Assembly (NCBI GenBank): GCA_018066965.1
Contig: JAGPVP010000102.1
Location: forward strand, 1-39,535
Direction of reading: 5' to 3'
Length of the DNA: 39,535 nt
Source: Zhongshania sp.
Lineage (GTDB): Bacteria; Pseudomonadota; Gammaproteobacteria; Pseudomonadales; Spongiibacteraceae
Below, in pieces: positions 32,204 through 39,535 of this stretch; within the stretch, counting starts at the first letter, position 1; each line of letters starts with the position of its first letter. The notes below the pieces were generated by a model, which was not told the DNA's origin, made no database searches, and saw only the letters and a program-made list of their open reading frames with translations. The position numbers and the translations under genes are program-made.

Positions 32204-32220
32204 ACGCGATATTATCGCGT
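32204..32220. repeat. 17-base palindrome after the receptor stop
   Basis: ACGCGATATTATCGCGT reads as ACGCGATA-T-TATCGCGT, perfect about the central base. It lies 9 bases downstream of the receptor stop codon and 13 bases before the terminator stem. It could be a protein site for separate piuC control or a second hairpin. Confidence 0.45.
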
Positions 32221-32228
32221 GTTAGGTA

Positions 32229-34379
32229 TTAGAACTCCAGACTGGCAGTAAGCGTGACGCTTTTACCAGGCCCTGGAACGCCTCGGCTACCGCGGGGCTT
32301 AAGCAGATACTTTTCATCTGTTAAGTTGTTGGTGTTGAGTTGCAGCTTAACGTTATCCGTCGCTTGGAAAGAGGCGGTTGCGTTAAGCAATGTGACTGCG
32401 TCTAGTTCAGTAGTGTCGCCATTTTGGTATTCGCCAATGTACTGCAGGCCGCCGCCAAATTGCCAAGCGCGATCTACTTGGTAGGTCGTCCACAGGCTAG
32501 CGCTATGCTCAGGCGTATTGAAAATAACGTCGCCAATTTCATCCGGATCGCCAGAGTCTTTGATTTCACTGTCGGTGTAGGTGTAGTTAGCAATAATCGC
32601 CCACTTAGAGGTGATTGTGCCGTTTATACCGAATTCCAAACCTTGCACAATTTGCTCGCCACCGAGTACCAATACATCGTCATTGTCCAAGTCGTTGGTG
32701 GCCGCGTTGGTTTTCACTGAGCGGAAAATAGCGGCGTTAGCGAGGACTTTAGCGTCGAATAATTCCCACTTGGTGCCCAGTTCTAAGATTTGATCTTCTT
32801 CAGCATCTAGGTTTTGCTGATCGGCACTTAGGGTCAAATTACTGCCAAGTGGAGTTTGCGCATTGCCGATGCCGAAATAAATGCTACCGTTTTCCACCGG
32901 CTTATAAGTAACGGCGGCGTTCCAGCTAACTAAGGTGTCGCTAGACTTGTAGGTATACGGGGAAGTGATGCTGCCGTCGCGGTTAGTGGAAGAGTAATCC
33001 TGCGCGTAATCTTGATCGTAGTCTTCAACGCGCACACCGAGCGTAAGCAACCACTGTGGTGTGAAGGTTAGTGTGTCGCTCACAAATATTGAAACCGCGT
33101 CGTAGGTGCCTTTGCGTTGGCCACCAGCGCGTGTAATCGAGCCATTGTATGGGTCATCGGTAACGGGGTTATACAAGTCTACGTTCGCTGCGTTGTCGTT
33201 GGCGTAGTGCAGCTCGTAGTTGATGTATTCCTCTGTAGTAATGTCGATACCGGTTACTAAATTATGGCTGACGTTGCCGCTGCTGAAGTCACTGCGTAGC
33301 GTGGTTTGGTTAGAGATAATATCGCGGTCTTCGTCACGGCCTTTCGCACCGCCACGGCGCGCTTCGCCGGTGGTTGCGTCAAAGCTGGGACGGGTGATGG
33401 CGGCTGAAGTTTCGGTAGTGCCAATAAATGTTTGGTTGCGCAGGCTCAGGGTGTCACTGAAATTATGGTCAACAGCCAGTTTGACGGTGGTGATTTCGTT
33501 TTTGTCGAAGTCACGATTTTCAACACCGTAGTAATTTTCTGCGGTGGCTTCGTCTAGGTAGCGCTCACCGTTGGCGTTGGTTAGCAACGGTACACCGCCG
33601 TCGGGAATATTGTCTTGGTCAAGATAGGTAACGCCGCCCGACAGGGTGGTTTTGTCTGACAGTAAATAGGTTAAGGCGCCCGCAAAACCGCTACCTTTAT
33701 TTTCAGTTACGTCGCGCCCAGGCACGCCGCTTTCCTGAGTCATGACGTTAATGCGACCTGCTAAATTATTGCTTAAAGTGCCGTTGATATCAGCGGTGGC
33801 GCGCATTTGGCTGTCGTTGCCAACCATGATGGTGCCGCGCTTAAAGTCTTCGAATTTTGCGGTTTTACTGACCAGGTTGACTGAACCACCCGCCGAGCCA
33901 CGCCCGCTAACGGTTGAAGACGGGCCTTTGGTTACTTCCAATTGCTCAAGGTTAAACGTGTCGCGGCTGTAGGCGCCAATATCTCTTACGCCATCTACAT
34001 AGAGGTCATTGGTAGCGTCAAAACCACGAATGCTGAGGTTGTCACCCGCTGCTGCGCCGCCTTCACCGGCTTGCATGGTAATGCCTGACACGTTACGCAA
34101 TGCGTCACGTAGGCTGGTTACCGCTTGGTCGCGCAGTATTTGCTCAGGTACAACAGTAATAGTTTTTGGGGTGTCAGCCAGTTTTTGTGTGTATTGCGGG
34201 GATGAGGCTTTCTCTGCTTTATAAGGCGAGATTACCGTGGACTCGACCTTGACCGCAGGCAGTGTTTGTTGGGCTTCCTCTGCCGCGAGTGCGGGCAGGG
34301 CAGAACTGGCTAGTACCAGAGTAATCGCCTGAGCGAGTATCTTGCGTTGCGGTCGATTTACTTGAGCTAGGTTTGTCAC
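32229..34379 (-). CDS. TonB-dependent siderophore receptor (Fiu/PiuA-like)
   Basis: A 716-residue outer-membrane receptor importing ferric siderophores with energy from TonB-ExbBD. The signal peptide is near ILAQAITLVLASSALPALA. The plug domain runs from about 55 to 200 (TPKTITVVPEQILRDQ, LSIRGFDATNDLYVDGVRD, LEVTKGPSSTVSGRGSAGG) and a 22-strand barrel follows. The last residues VTLTASLEF end in Phe, as BAM substrates do. The plug sequence and the adjacent piuC point to the Fiu/PiuA/CirA catecholate-type group. The start is GTG with AGGAG about 9 bases upstream. A Fur-box-like sequence lies upstream, so iron repression is likely. The exact siderophore is not predictable. Confidence 0.92.
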   Translation of the reverse strand: MTNLAQVNRPQRKILAQAITLVLASSALPALAAEEAQQTLPAVKVESTVISPYKAEKASSPQYTQKLADTPKTITVVPEQILRDQAVTSLRDALRNVSGITMQAGEGGAAAGDNLSIRGFDATNDLYVDGVRDIGAYSRDTFNLEQLEVTKGPSSTVSGRGSAGGSVNLVSKTAKFEDFKRGTIMVGNDSQMRATADINGTLSNNLAGRINVMTQESGVPGRDVTENKGSGFAGALTYLLSDKTTLSGGVTYLDQDNIPDGGVPLLTNANGERYLDEATAENYYGVENRDFDKNEITTVKLAVDHNFSDTLSLRNQTFIGTTETSAAITRPSFDATTGEARRGGAKGRDEDRDIISNQTTLRSDFSSGNVSHNLVTGIDITTEEYINYELHYANDNAANVDLYNPVTDDPYNGSITRAGGQRKGTYDAVSIFVSDTLTFTPQWLLTLGVRVEDYDQDYAQDYSSTNRDGSITSPYTYKSSDTLVSWNAAVTYKPVENGSIYFGIGNAQTPLGSNLTLSADQQNLDAEEDQILELGTKWELFDAKVLANAAIFRSVKTNAATNDLDNDDVLVLGGEQIVQGLEFGINGTITSKWAIIANYTYTDSEIKDSGDPDEIGDVIFNTPEHSASLWTTYQVDRAWQFGGGLQYIGEYQNGDTTELDAVTLLNATASFQATDNVKLQLNTNNLTDEKYLLKPRGSRGVPGPGKSVTLTASLEF

Positions 34380-34827
34380 GGTGAATATCTCCTGTTGTCT
34401 CTAATTGTCGCCGCTCGTGTATGCCACTGTTGCTGCGACGACGGGTATTTTAAAAGTGTCGGTATTGGGGTGAAATCTGAAGTCGGGCTGTATATTAATG
34501 AGAATTAATATCAAATGCAAATAGTTTGTATTTAGATTGGTGTTTTGCTTAGCTTTAATATGGTTGTGTCTGGATTTTTGAAGAGTGTTGGGCTGGCTCT
34601 CTTTCAAATCGACGTTTTATGGGTGGATATGTGCAAATTTAGTGCGTTTGCCGAGGAATATCGGAAGTTTTCGGTGCCGTCTTAAAAGGCATGCTTTATC
34701 GATTGTTTTTCGCGATGTTGTCCCGTATTTTGTAGTTATGGCTTAGTGTTGTTTAGCTTGGGTAAAAAATATTACATTGTGCGCGCTTACCGATGCGCCG
34801 TTGTTTGTAGTTAACAGGATAAAAATA
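34380..34827. other. Divergent intergenic region, receptor / crotonase
   Basis: 448 bases between the divergent receptor and crotonase genes. Apart from the Fur-box-like site, it is AT-rich with no convincing gene, RNA or repeat. The open frame that starts at 34777 continues into the crotonase gene but is better read from ATG 34828. Confidence 0.5.
34494..34512 (-). promoter_or_regulatory. Fur-box-like site upstream of the receptor gene
   Basis: ATTAATGAGAATTAATATC agrees with the classical 19-base Fur consensus (GATAATGATAATCATTATC) at 14 positions by eye. It is about 115-133 bases before the receptor GTG. The context of a siderophore receptor with piuC supports iron repression by Fur. Confidence 0.65.
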
Positions 34828-35637
34828 ATGATTAATGAAATAGGCCCAGTTCATTCCCGTCGCGATGGCAGAGTACTCCACGTCATTTTAAGTCGTCCGG
34901 CATTAAAAAATGCCATAAATGAAGAGATGGTGACGTCGCTATACCGCTGTCTGCGAGATGCGGCTCAAGATGATTCGGTTGGCGCTGTGGTAATAGAAGG
35001 TGCTGGCGATGCATTTTGCTCCGGCGCTGATATTAAAAATCTCGCCCTTGGTGCCGAACACACTCGTAAATACTCCACCGAAGTGCTGCTCAGAGTCGGC
35101 GCTGAAGCGGCAATGCTGCTCCATGAAATGCCCAAGCCGACTATCGCCAAGATTCGCGGCCCGGCTGTGGGCGGCGGTCTATCCCTTGCCTTGGCCTGCG
35201 ACTTCCGTTTAGCAGACAATACCGCCACCTTGGGGTACGCACACACTAAAATTGGCTTGTCTGGCGACTTTGCCGCCGCCTACTTTTTAAGCAAATGGAT
35301 GGGGGCCGGTAAGGCGCGAGAATTCTGTTTACTCTGCCCAACGTATAGCGCGGAAGAGGCGTTTAAAAATGGCCTGCTCAGTAAAGTCTGTGATGCCGAT
35401 GCGCTGTGCAGTGAAGTTGAAAAACTGGCCGCGCGCTTGGCAGATGGCCCGACTAATGCCCTCGGCTGTATTAAAAGTAACCTGAAAAATGCCGAAGAAA
35501 TGAGCTGCGAAAGTTATATTGCTGAAGAGATTAAAAACTTTCAGCGCTGCCGAAATAGCGATGAGCATCGCGAGGCGCTGGCGGCGTTTCTAGAAAAACG
35601 TGAACCTGTGCTTCCCCGCAGTAAAGTCGCAAGATAG
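34828..35637 (+). CDS. Enoyl-CoA hydratase/isomerase (crotonase) family protein
   Basis: A 269-residue crotonase-fold enzyme acting on acyl-CoA thioesters. The CoA/oxyanion motifs are AFCSGADIKNL (66-70) and GPAVGGGLSLALACDFRLA. The usual catalytic pair of hydratases (rat Glu144 and Glu164) aligns with Ser119 and His139, so both are absent. An Asp147 in KIGLSGDFAAAY occupies the place of the catalytic Asp of PaaG-type isomerases or 4-chlorobenzoyl-CoA dehalogenase. The reaction is therefore more likely isomerisation or another crotonase chemistry than plain hydration. ATG 34828 has AGGAT about 8 bases upstream and is chosen over the longer frame from 34777. A hotdog thioesterase gene follows on the same strand. 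Confidence 0.87.
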   Translation: MINEIGPVHSRRDGRVLHVILSRPALKNAINEEMVTSLYRCLRDAAQDDSVGAVVIEGAGDAFCSGADIKNLALGAEHTRKYSTEVLLRVGAEAAMLLHEMPKPTIAKIRGPAVGGGLSLALACDFRLADNTATLGYAHTKIGLSGDFAAAYFLSKWMGAGKAREFCLLCPTYSAEEAFKNGLLSKVCDADALCSEVEKLAARLADGPTNALGCIKSNLKNAEEMSCESYIAEEIKNFQRCRNSDEHREALAAFLEKREPVLPRSKVAR

Positions 35638-35652
35638 TCCACGCTGCTGTGT

Positions 35653-35674
35653 TAAAGGTGCTGCGGCGCCTTTA
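35653..35674 (+). terminator. Weak stem-loop after the crotonase gene
   Basis: TAAAGGTGC (35653-35661) pairs with GCGCCTTTA (35666-35674) with one wobble and a TGCG loop, 16 bases after the stop. There is no T-run, so termination would be partial. Confidence 0.4.
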
Positions 35675-35775
35675 CTACGCCCCACTGCGTTCCGCCTAAT
35701 ATGAGCAATTATTCGTCAGTTGATGGCTGAATGAGTGATACTTGCCAGCTTTGATCGTTTGGATTGTAAAGAGAT

Positions 35776-36225
35776 ATGGCCGCTGTAAGTTCTGTGTATT
35801 TTCCTGATGTAGAAACTTCTGACTGGATGCCTATGGCCATGCCTAGGGGAGATAGTTTTGATAGTCATCTAGACCCCTATCAAATTCGTAAATCTGGAGC
35901 GGGACGGGCTGAGGCACGATTTGACACCAATAGCGCTTGTCAGAATGAGCAGAATGGACTGCACGGCGGGTATTTAGCGGTTCGCGCAGAGCAAGTATTA
36001 TATTTACCGTTATACGTTAACCGTAGGGTCGCTTTTGGCCGAGTCGTGACTATTGATATGACCCTGCAATACGTTGCCGGCGGCACCATTGGCCTACCGT
36101 TGCTGGCCGAAGTGGAATTAATTCACGAGACCGGTCGCATGGGATTTACCCGCGGAGTGCTCAAGCAAGAGGGGCGAGTACTGACCAGCTTTACCGCTAC
36201 CTTGCGAAAATTACCTGAAGCCTAA
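35776..36225 (+). CDS. PaaI-like hotdog-fold thioesterase
   Basis: A 149-residue protein with the single-hotdog pattern of acyl-CoA thioesterases: the central helix LHGGYLAVRAEQVLYLPLY after ARFDTNSACQNEQNG, then VVTIDMTLQYVAGG and PLLAEVELIHETGRMGFTRGVLKQEGRVLTSFTATLR strands. The catalytic residue in PaaI-type proteins is usually Asp or Asn near the HGG; here Asn precedes GLHGG (NGLHGG). There is no signal peptide. It follows the crotonase gene by 138 bases and could hydrolyse its product CoA ester. The substrate is unknown. earP follows after 27 bases. Confidence 0.78.
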   Translation: MAAVSSVYFPDVETSDWMPMAMPRGDSFDSHLDPYQIRKSGAGRAEARFDTNSACQNEQNGLHGGYLAVRAEQVLYLPLYVNRRVAFGRVVTIDMTLQYVAGGTIGLPLLAEVELIHETGRMGFTRGVLKQEGRVLTSFTATLRKLPEA

Positions 36226-36252
36226 ACTGCACCTCTATTTTGCGGACACTCA

Positions 36253-37395
36253 ATGCGTACCAGTTGGGATATTTTCTGTCATGTCGTCGATAATTACGGC
36301 GACGCCGGCGTGTGCTGGCGTTTGGCGCGGCAATTAGCGGCCGAGTTTGATGCCGATGTACGTTTGTGGGTAGACGATATTGAAACCTTTAATCGCCTGT
36401 GTGCCTCAGACCATGGTGGGATTAGCCAGACCGCGGCCAATGAAATTGACGGTGTGTTGGTACATTACTGGTCTGCGCAATGGCAGCCGGTAGCGTCAGC
36501 GGATGTGGTAATAGAGGCTTTTGGCTGCGCCTTACCTCCAGCATATATTACCGCCATGGCCGCACGAAACGTGCAAACGCTGTGGCTTAACTTAGAATAT
36601 TTAAGCGCTGAAGATTGGGTGGCTGGCTGTCATGGTTTGCCGTCGCTGCAAGCAAACGGCTTGCAGAAATACTTCTTTTTCCCCGGTTTTAGCCCAACTA
36701 CTGGCGGCCTACTGCGTGAGGCCCGCTTACTGCAAACGCGGCGGGAGTTTCAGCGCGATGGAGTGGCCAAGGCCCAATTTCTAAGTAGAATTGCCGTGCA
36801 GCCCGCGCCAGATGCAAGCTTGGTGTCTTTGTTTTGCTACGAGAATTCGGCGCTGGCTAGCTGGCTAACGGCGATTAGTGAGGCGGAGCGCCAGCATCAC
36901 ATTCTGGTGCCAGAGGGGCGCGTGACGAAAGAGGTATGCGCTTGGCTGGGACTGGATAGCTACACACTTGGCGAATGCTATGTGCGGGGCCGCGTTTGTC
37001 TGCAATTTATTCCATTTCTTAGTCAACATGACTATGACCGCTTGCTGTGGTGCTGTGATTTTAATGTGGTCAGGGGCGAAGACTCTTTTGTGCGCGCGCA
37101 GTGGGCTGGTCGGCCCATGTTATGGCATATCTATCCGCAGCAGGAGGACGCCCATTTAGTGAAGCTGGCGGCATTTTTAAACCTATATAGTGCCGATTTA
37201 AGCGCAGACGAAAAGGCTGTTTTAATGCGCCGTTGGCAGTCATGGAATAGCGCAGAGGCGCCGGCGGTAGCCGGAGACCAGCTATTTGCGGGAGGTTTAG
37301 GAGCTGTGCGGCATGCAGAACAGTGGTGCACCTCCTTAGAGAAGCAAAATAATCTTGCAGAATTGCTAGTGCAGTTTTATCGGAATTGGGTATGA
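36253..37395 (+). CDS. earP: EF-P arginine rhamnosyltransferase
   Basis: A 380-residue glycosyltransferase that transfers L-rhamnose from dTDP-rhamnose to Arg32 of elongation factor P, allowing EF-P to relieve stalling at polyproline. The N-terminus carries HVVDNYGDAGVCWRLAR with the acidic residues Asp13 and Asp17 used in catalysis. The C-terminal domain carries FNVVRGEDSFVRAQWAGRP, the RGEDS nucleotide-sugar motif. The length is typical. efp follows 51 bases downstream on the same strand, the usual arrangement, and the EF-P has Arg at position 32, so the pair is internally consistent. Confidence 0.95.
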   Translation: MRTSWDIFCHVVDNYGDAGVCWRLARQLAAEFDADVRLWVDDIETFNRLCASDHGGISQTAANEIDGVLVHYWSAQWQPVASADVVIEAFGCALPPAYITAMAARNVQTLWLNLEYLSAEDWVAGCHGLPSLQANGLQKYFFFPGFSPTTGGLLREARLLQTRREFQRDGVAKAQFLSRIAVQPAPDASLVSLFCYENSALASWLTAISEAERQHHILVPEGRVTKEVCAWLGLDSYTLGECYVRGRVCLQFIPFLSQHDYDRLLWCCDFNVVRGEDSFVRAQWAGRPMLWHIYPQQEDAHLVKLAAFLNLYSADLSADEKAVLMRRWQSWNSAEAPAVAGDQLFAGGLGAVRHAEQWCTSLEKQNNLAELLVQFYRNWV

Positions 37396-37446
37396 TACGC
37401 ATCCTAAAATTCACTGGCTTACATCAATTTCCATACGGATAAATCT

Positions 37447-38019
37447 ATGAAAACTGCACAAGAAATGAAACCCAACAGTGTGATTTTGATCGACGGCCAG
37501 CCTTGGATGGTTCAGAAAGCAGAATTCACTAAATCTGGTCGTAACAGTGCCATTGTCAAAATGAAGCTGAAGAACCTGCTAAGCGGTTCAACGACCGAAA
37601 CTGTTTATAAGACCGACGACAAAGTCGAGCCCGTTATTCTTGAGCGTATCGCTGTTACCTATTCCTATGTTGCTGAGTCCACCTACGTGTTTATGGACGA
37701 GGAATATAACCAGTACGAATTAAACGAAGACGACATTGAAAGCGTACTGCCTTACATCGTTGATGGTATGACAGACATCTGCGAAGCGGTTTTCTTTGAA
37801 GGCAAAGTGATTTCGGTAGACCTGCCGACTATGATCGTTCGTCAGATCACCTACACCGAAGGTTCAGCTCGTGGTGACACCTCTGGCAAAGTCATGAAGC
37901 CAGCTAAACTCGTGAATGGCACTGAAATTAAAGTGGCGGATTTCTGTGAAATCGACGACTGGATCGAAATCGACACCCGCACCGGTGAGTATAAATCTCG
38001 TGCCAAAGCACCGGTTTAA
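37447..38019 (+). CDS. efp: Elongation factor P
   Basis: A 190-residue translation factor that binds between the P and E sites and promotes peptide bonds at consecutive prolines. The N-terminal KOW-like domain carries [18 protein letters not shown], with Arg32 at the tip of the loop, the residue glycosylated by EarP; lysine-type EF-P would have Lys at this place. The OB domains follow ([20 protein letters not shown] and [19 protein letters not shown]). The length is normal. It follows earP and is closed by a strong terminator. Confidence 0.97.
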   Translation: MKTAQEMKPNSVILIDGQPWMVQKAEFTKSGRNSAIVKMKLKNLLSGSTTETVYKTDDKVEPVILERIAVTYSYVAESTYVFMDEEYNQYELNEDDIESVLPYIVDGMTDICEAVFFEGKVISVDLPTMIVRQITYTEGSARGDTSGKVMKPAKLVNGTEIKVADFCEIDDWIEIDTRTGEYKSRAKAPV

Positions 38020-38031
38020 GACTTCCGCTTA

Positions 38032-38069
38032 GCATAAAAAAACCGACCTGAGTGTCGGTTTTTTTATGC
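38032..38069. terminator. Bidirectional terminator after efp
   Basis: GCATAAAAAAACCGAC (38032-38047) and GTCGGTTTTTTTATGC (38054-38069) pair perfectly over 16 bp, with a 6-base loop and T-runs on both strands. It lies between efp and the convergent gene at 38113. Confidence 0.92.
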
Positions 38070-38112
38070 TCTAATTAAATAGCGCAATTGATTTTAATTG
38101 TGGCCGCCGCAA

Positions 38113-38643
38113 TCAACTTTTACTGTAGCAACGGCTTAATGCCTGTGCACGAGCTTCGTTAAATCCAGCTAATGAAAAGCGGTCGTTGCCGTCATTGAAA
38201 TGGCGCGAAAATTCGCTGGTTGGCGGCATGAGGATACTAACCGAACTAGAGTTCTGCATAAGATCTAGTAGCTCAGCATTAGCAAAAACATGACCCATAA
38301 TCACTTCGTAGACATCGCCACTTACTGGTTTAATAGCCACCACTTCTAAGGGGATTGACATGGCTATACCGTCAAAATCCGCATCCATGGTAATTTTCTG
38401 ACCGGCCAAAGACCAAATTTCGGCGCTATTGCTAGACCAGCTGACGTACAGTTCGTCGCTCTTGCAGGTGTTGCTGTGTTTCACTAAACCGAATTGGTGG
38501 CTTGCGGTATCTTCGCCGCCAACGGTATAACCTGTTGATTTCGATATTTCGTCAACTTTCCATGACGGTGCGACATTGGCGAACACGCTCAAAGACAGAA
38601 AAGCAGATCCGAGTAATAGAGGGTAAGACAGAGATTTTTTCAC
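38113..38643 (-). CDS. Exported protein, unknown function
   Basis: A 176-residue protein with a Sec signal peptide (MKKSLSYPLLLGSAFLSLSVFA, cleavage after FA). The mature part is beta-rich with two cysteines far apart (SNTCKSDEL near residue 60 and SRCYSKS at the end) that could form a disulfide. It includes DELYVSWSSNS, KITMDADFDGIAMSIPLEV and YEVIMGHVFA. There is no lipobox. It is probably periplasmic. I do not recognise the family. It is convergent with efp; the next gene on the plus strand is 299 bases away. Confidence 0.68.
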   Translation of the reverse strand: MKKSLSYPLLLGSAFLSLSVFANVAPSWKVDEISKSTGYTVGGEDTASHQFGLVKHSNTCKSDELYVSWSSNSAEIWSLAGQKITMDADFDGIAMSIPLEVVAIKPVSGDVYEVIMGHVFANAELLDLMQNSSSVSILMPPTSEFSRHFNDGNDRFSLAGFNEARAQALSRCYSKS

Positions 38644-38942
38644 GTTGAGTCACCTTGGCTAAGTAGCGCTTATCAAAAGATTCTTAGCAATCTTGGCGGC
38701 AAAGCGGAGGCGTTAGTATACGTAGTCCCCGCGAGTGAGAACGCAGTCACAATATCTAACACTATTATTAAGTTCTAATTTATCAAAAATTCTATTTTGT
38801 ATCATATGGGGAGTAGCGAAATACGCGGTGGGTCACTAGGTATAATGTAGGTCTTACAAGACTTGCTTGCAGTATGTGTCTATAGTGGTTGTGCCGCAGG
38901 CTACTTTGCATTGCGGCTTATGCCAGTCGGCTGGAGTACCTT
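38644..38942. other. Intergenic region before the methyltransferase gene
   Basis: 299 bases between divergent genes. It holds the leader of the exported protein and of the methyltransferase. No RNA gene, repeat or additional open frame was recognised. Confidence 0.45.
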
Positions 38943-39535
38943 GTGGAAACTGTTCGTCTTCGCTACCAAACCATAGATGTCAGTGGTTTTGATATCCACG
39001 TTCGCAGTCTCCGCGATAAACAACAGTTTGCCGATGCTTTGGGAGAGGCAGAAGCCATGGGCATCTCCTCTGCGCAATGGTCGTTATTTGGCGTGGTGTG
39101 GGACTCTGGCACAGTGCTCGCGAATGAAATGGCAACATTTGCCATTGAAGGCAAGCGGATTCTCGAAGTCGGCTGTGGTATGGCGCTGACCAGCTTGTTA
39201 CTCAATGCCCGTCATGCAGATATTACCGCTACTGATATTCATCCTGAGGCCGGTAATTTTCTTATAGAAAATGTGCGCTTGAATAACGGCGTGAAAATCC
39301 CATTTCTAAGAACTTCTTGGGAATCGCCCAATGATGGCTTAGGAAAATTTGATGTCATTGTTGGTTCCGACGTGTTGTACGAGCGAGAACATATTGCCTT
39401 GCTGGCAGACTTTATTGAACGCCACGCTAAACAGAGTTGCGAAGTGATCTTGGTTGATCCCGGTCGTTCAAACCACGCCGCGTTCAGTAAAACAATGGTG
39501 ACCTTAGGCTACTTACATAGTCAGCATAAACCAGA
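38943..39535 (+). CDS. Class I SAM-dependent methyltransferase (partial at window end)
   Basis: The first 197 codons of a Rossmann-fold methyltransferase, running off the window. The SAM site is RILEVGCGMALTSLLL (motif I), followed by ITATDIHPEAGNFL (acidic residue binding the ribose) and FDVIVGSDVLYERE (motif IV). The presence of FGVVWDSGTVLANEM before motif I and of SDVLYE resembles the METTL21/lysine methyltransferase-16-type family. GTG 38943 is the proposed start, with GGAG about 6 bases upstream; the product begins METVRLRYQTIDVSG. The target is unknown. No stop codon is seen within the window. Confidence 0.8.
   Translation, partial: METVRLRYQTIDVSGFDIHVRSLRDKQQFADALGEAEAMGISSAQWSLFGVVWDSGTVLANEMATFAIEGKRILEVGCGMALTSLLLNARHADITATDIHPEAGNFLIENVRLNNGVKIPFLRTSWESPNDGLGKFDVIVGSDVLYEREHIALLADFIERHAKQSCEVILVDPGRSNHAAFSKTMVTLGYLHSQHKP

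Noticed and set aside
34401..34607. A 68-codon minus-strand frame in the receptor promoter region
   Set aside because: It covers the Fur-box-like site, is Asn/Thr/Lys-rich and has no ribosome site.

Overview
The window looks like core chromosome of a marine-type gammaproteobacterium with mid-range GC. Markers are elongation factor P with a modifiable Arg32 next to its rhamnosyltransferase EarP, a HolD-like/RimI pair, a Fiu/PiuA-type receptor with PiuC, a TIGR02647 protein and DUF1456/DUF2058 proteins. The overall mix suggests the Pseudomonadales/Cellvibrionales area (Spongiibacteraceae-like), but that placement is inference from gene content. No rRNA, tRNA, CRISPR array, prophage or complete insertion sequence was seen.

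Layout. 1-7.0 kb: recQ (runs off the left edge, no normal start codon) behind a DUF2058 gene, a small outer-membrane barrel protein, an AT-rich EEP-fold nuclease/phosphatase gene, and two FAD-dependent oxidoreductases on the minus strand. 7.1-11.1 kb: a type III glutamine synthetase with a sigma-54-like promoter, then an MscS channel. 11.1-15.3 kb: minus-strand LLM flavin oxidoreductase, YdjM-like membrane protein and TIGR02647 protein, divergent from an amidase. 15.4-20.6 kb: a 686-residue orphan lipoprotein, a FrnE-like DsbA protein, a type II HAD dehalogenase, and an AhpD-fold protein divergent from a TetR regulator, with two matching palindromic operators between the last two. 20.8-23.5 kb: an orphan norE/norF-like pair and an exported AspA/AstE-type metallo-hydrolase.

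23.8-31.4 kb: a plus-strand run of leuA, holD-like, rimI, a small unknown protein, a PBP7-like endopeptidase, an unknown protein, a GyrI-like protein, a MOSC protein, an RbgA/YlqF GTPase and a DUF1456 protein. 31.5-34.8 kb: Fur-type iron uptake (TonB-dependent receptor and PiuC). 34.8-39.5 kb: a crotonase-fold enzyme with a hotdog thioesterase, earP-efp, an exported unknown protein, and a SAM methyltransferase running off the right edge.

Functional links that can be read directly are earP with efp (EF-P is the EarP substrate), the receptor with piuC (iron uptake), leuA/holD/rimI packed as one transcription unit, and the TetR gene with the AhpD-fold gene through the shared operators. The most unusual points are the recQ start, the enlarged HolD-like protein, the sigma-54-like glnN promoter, the TetR operator pair, the norEF pair without a reductase, the crotonase lacking both usual glutamates and the orphan lipoprotein. 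I did not find a clearly novel multi-gene defence or biosynthetic system.
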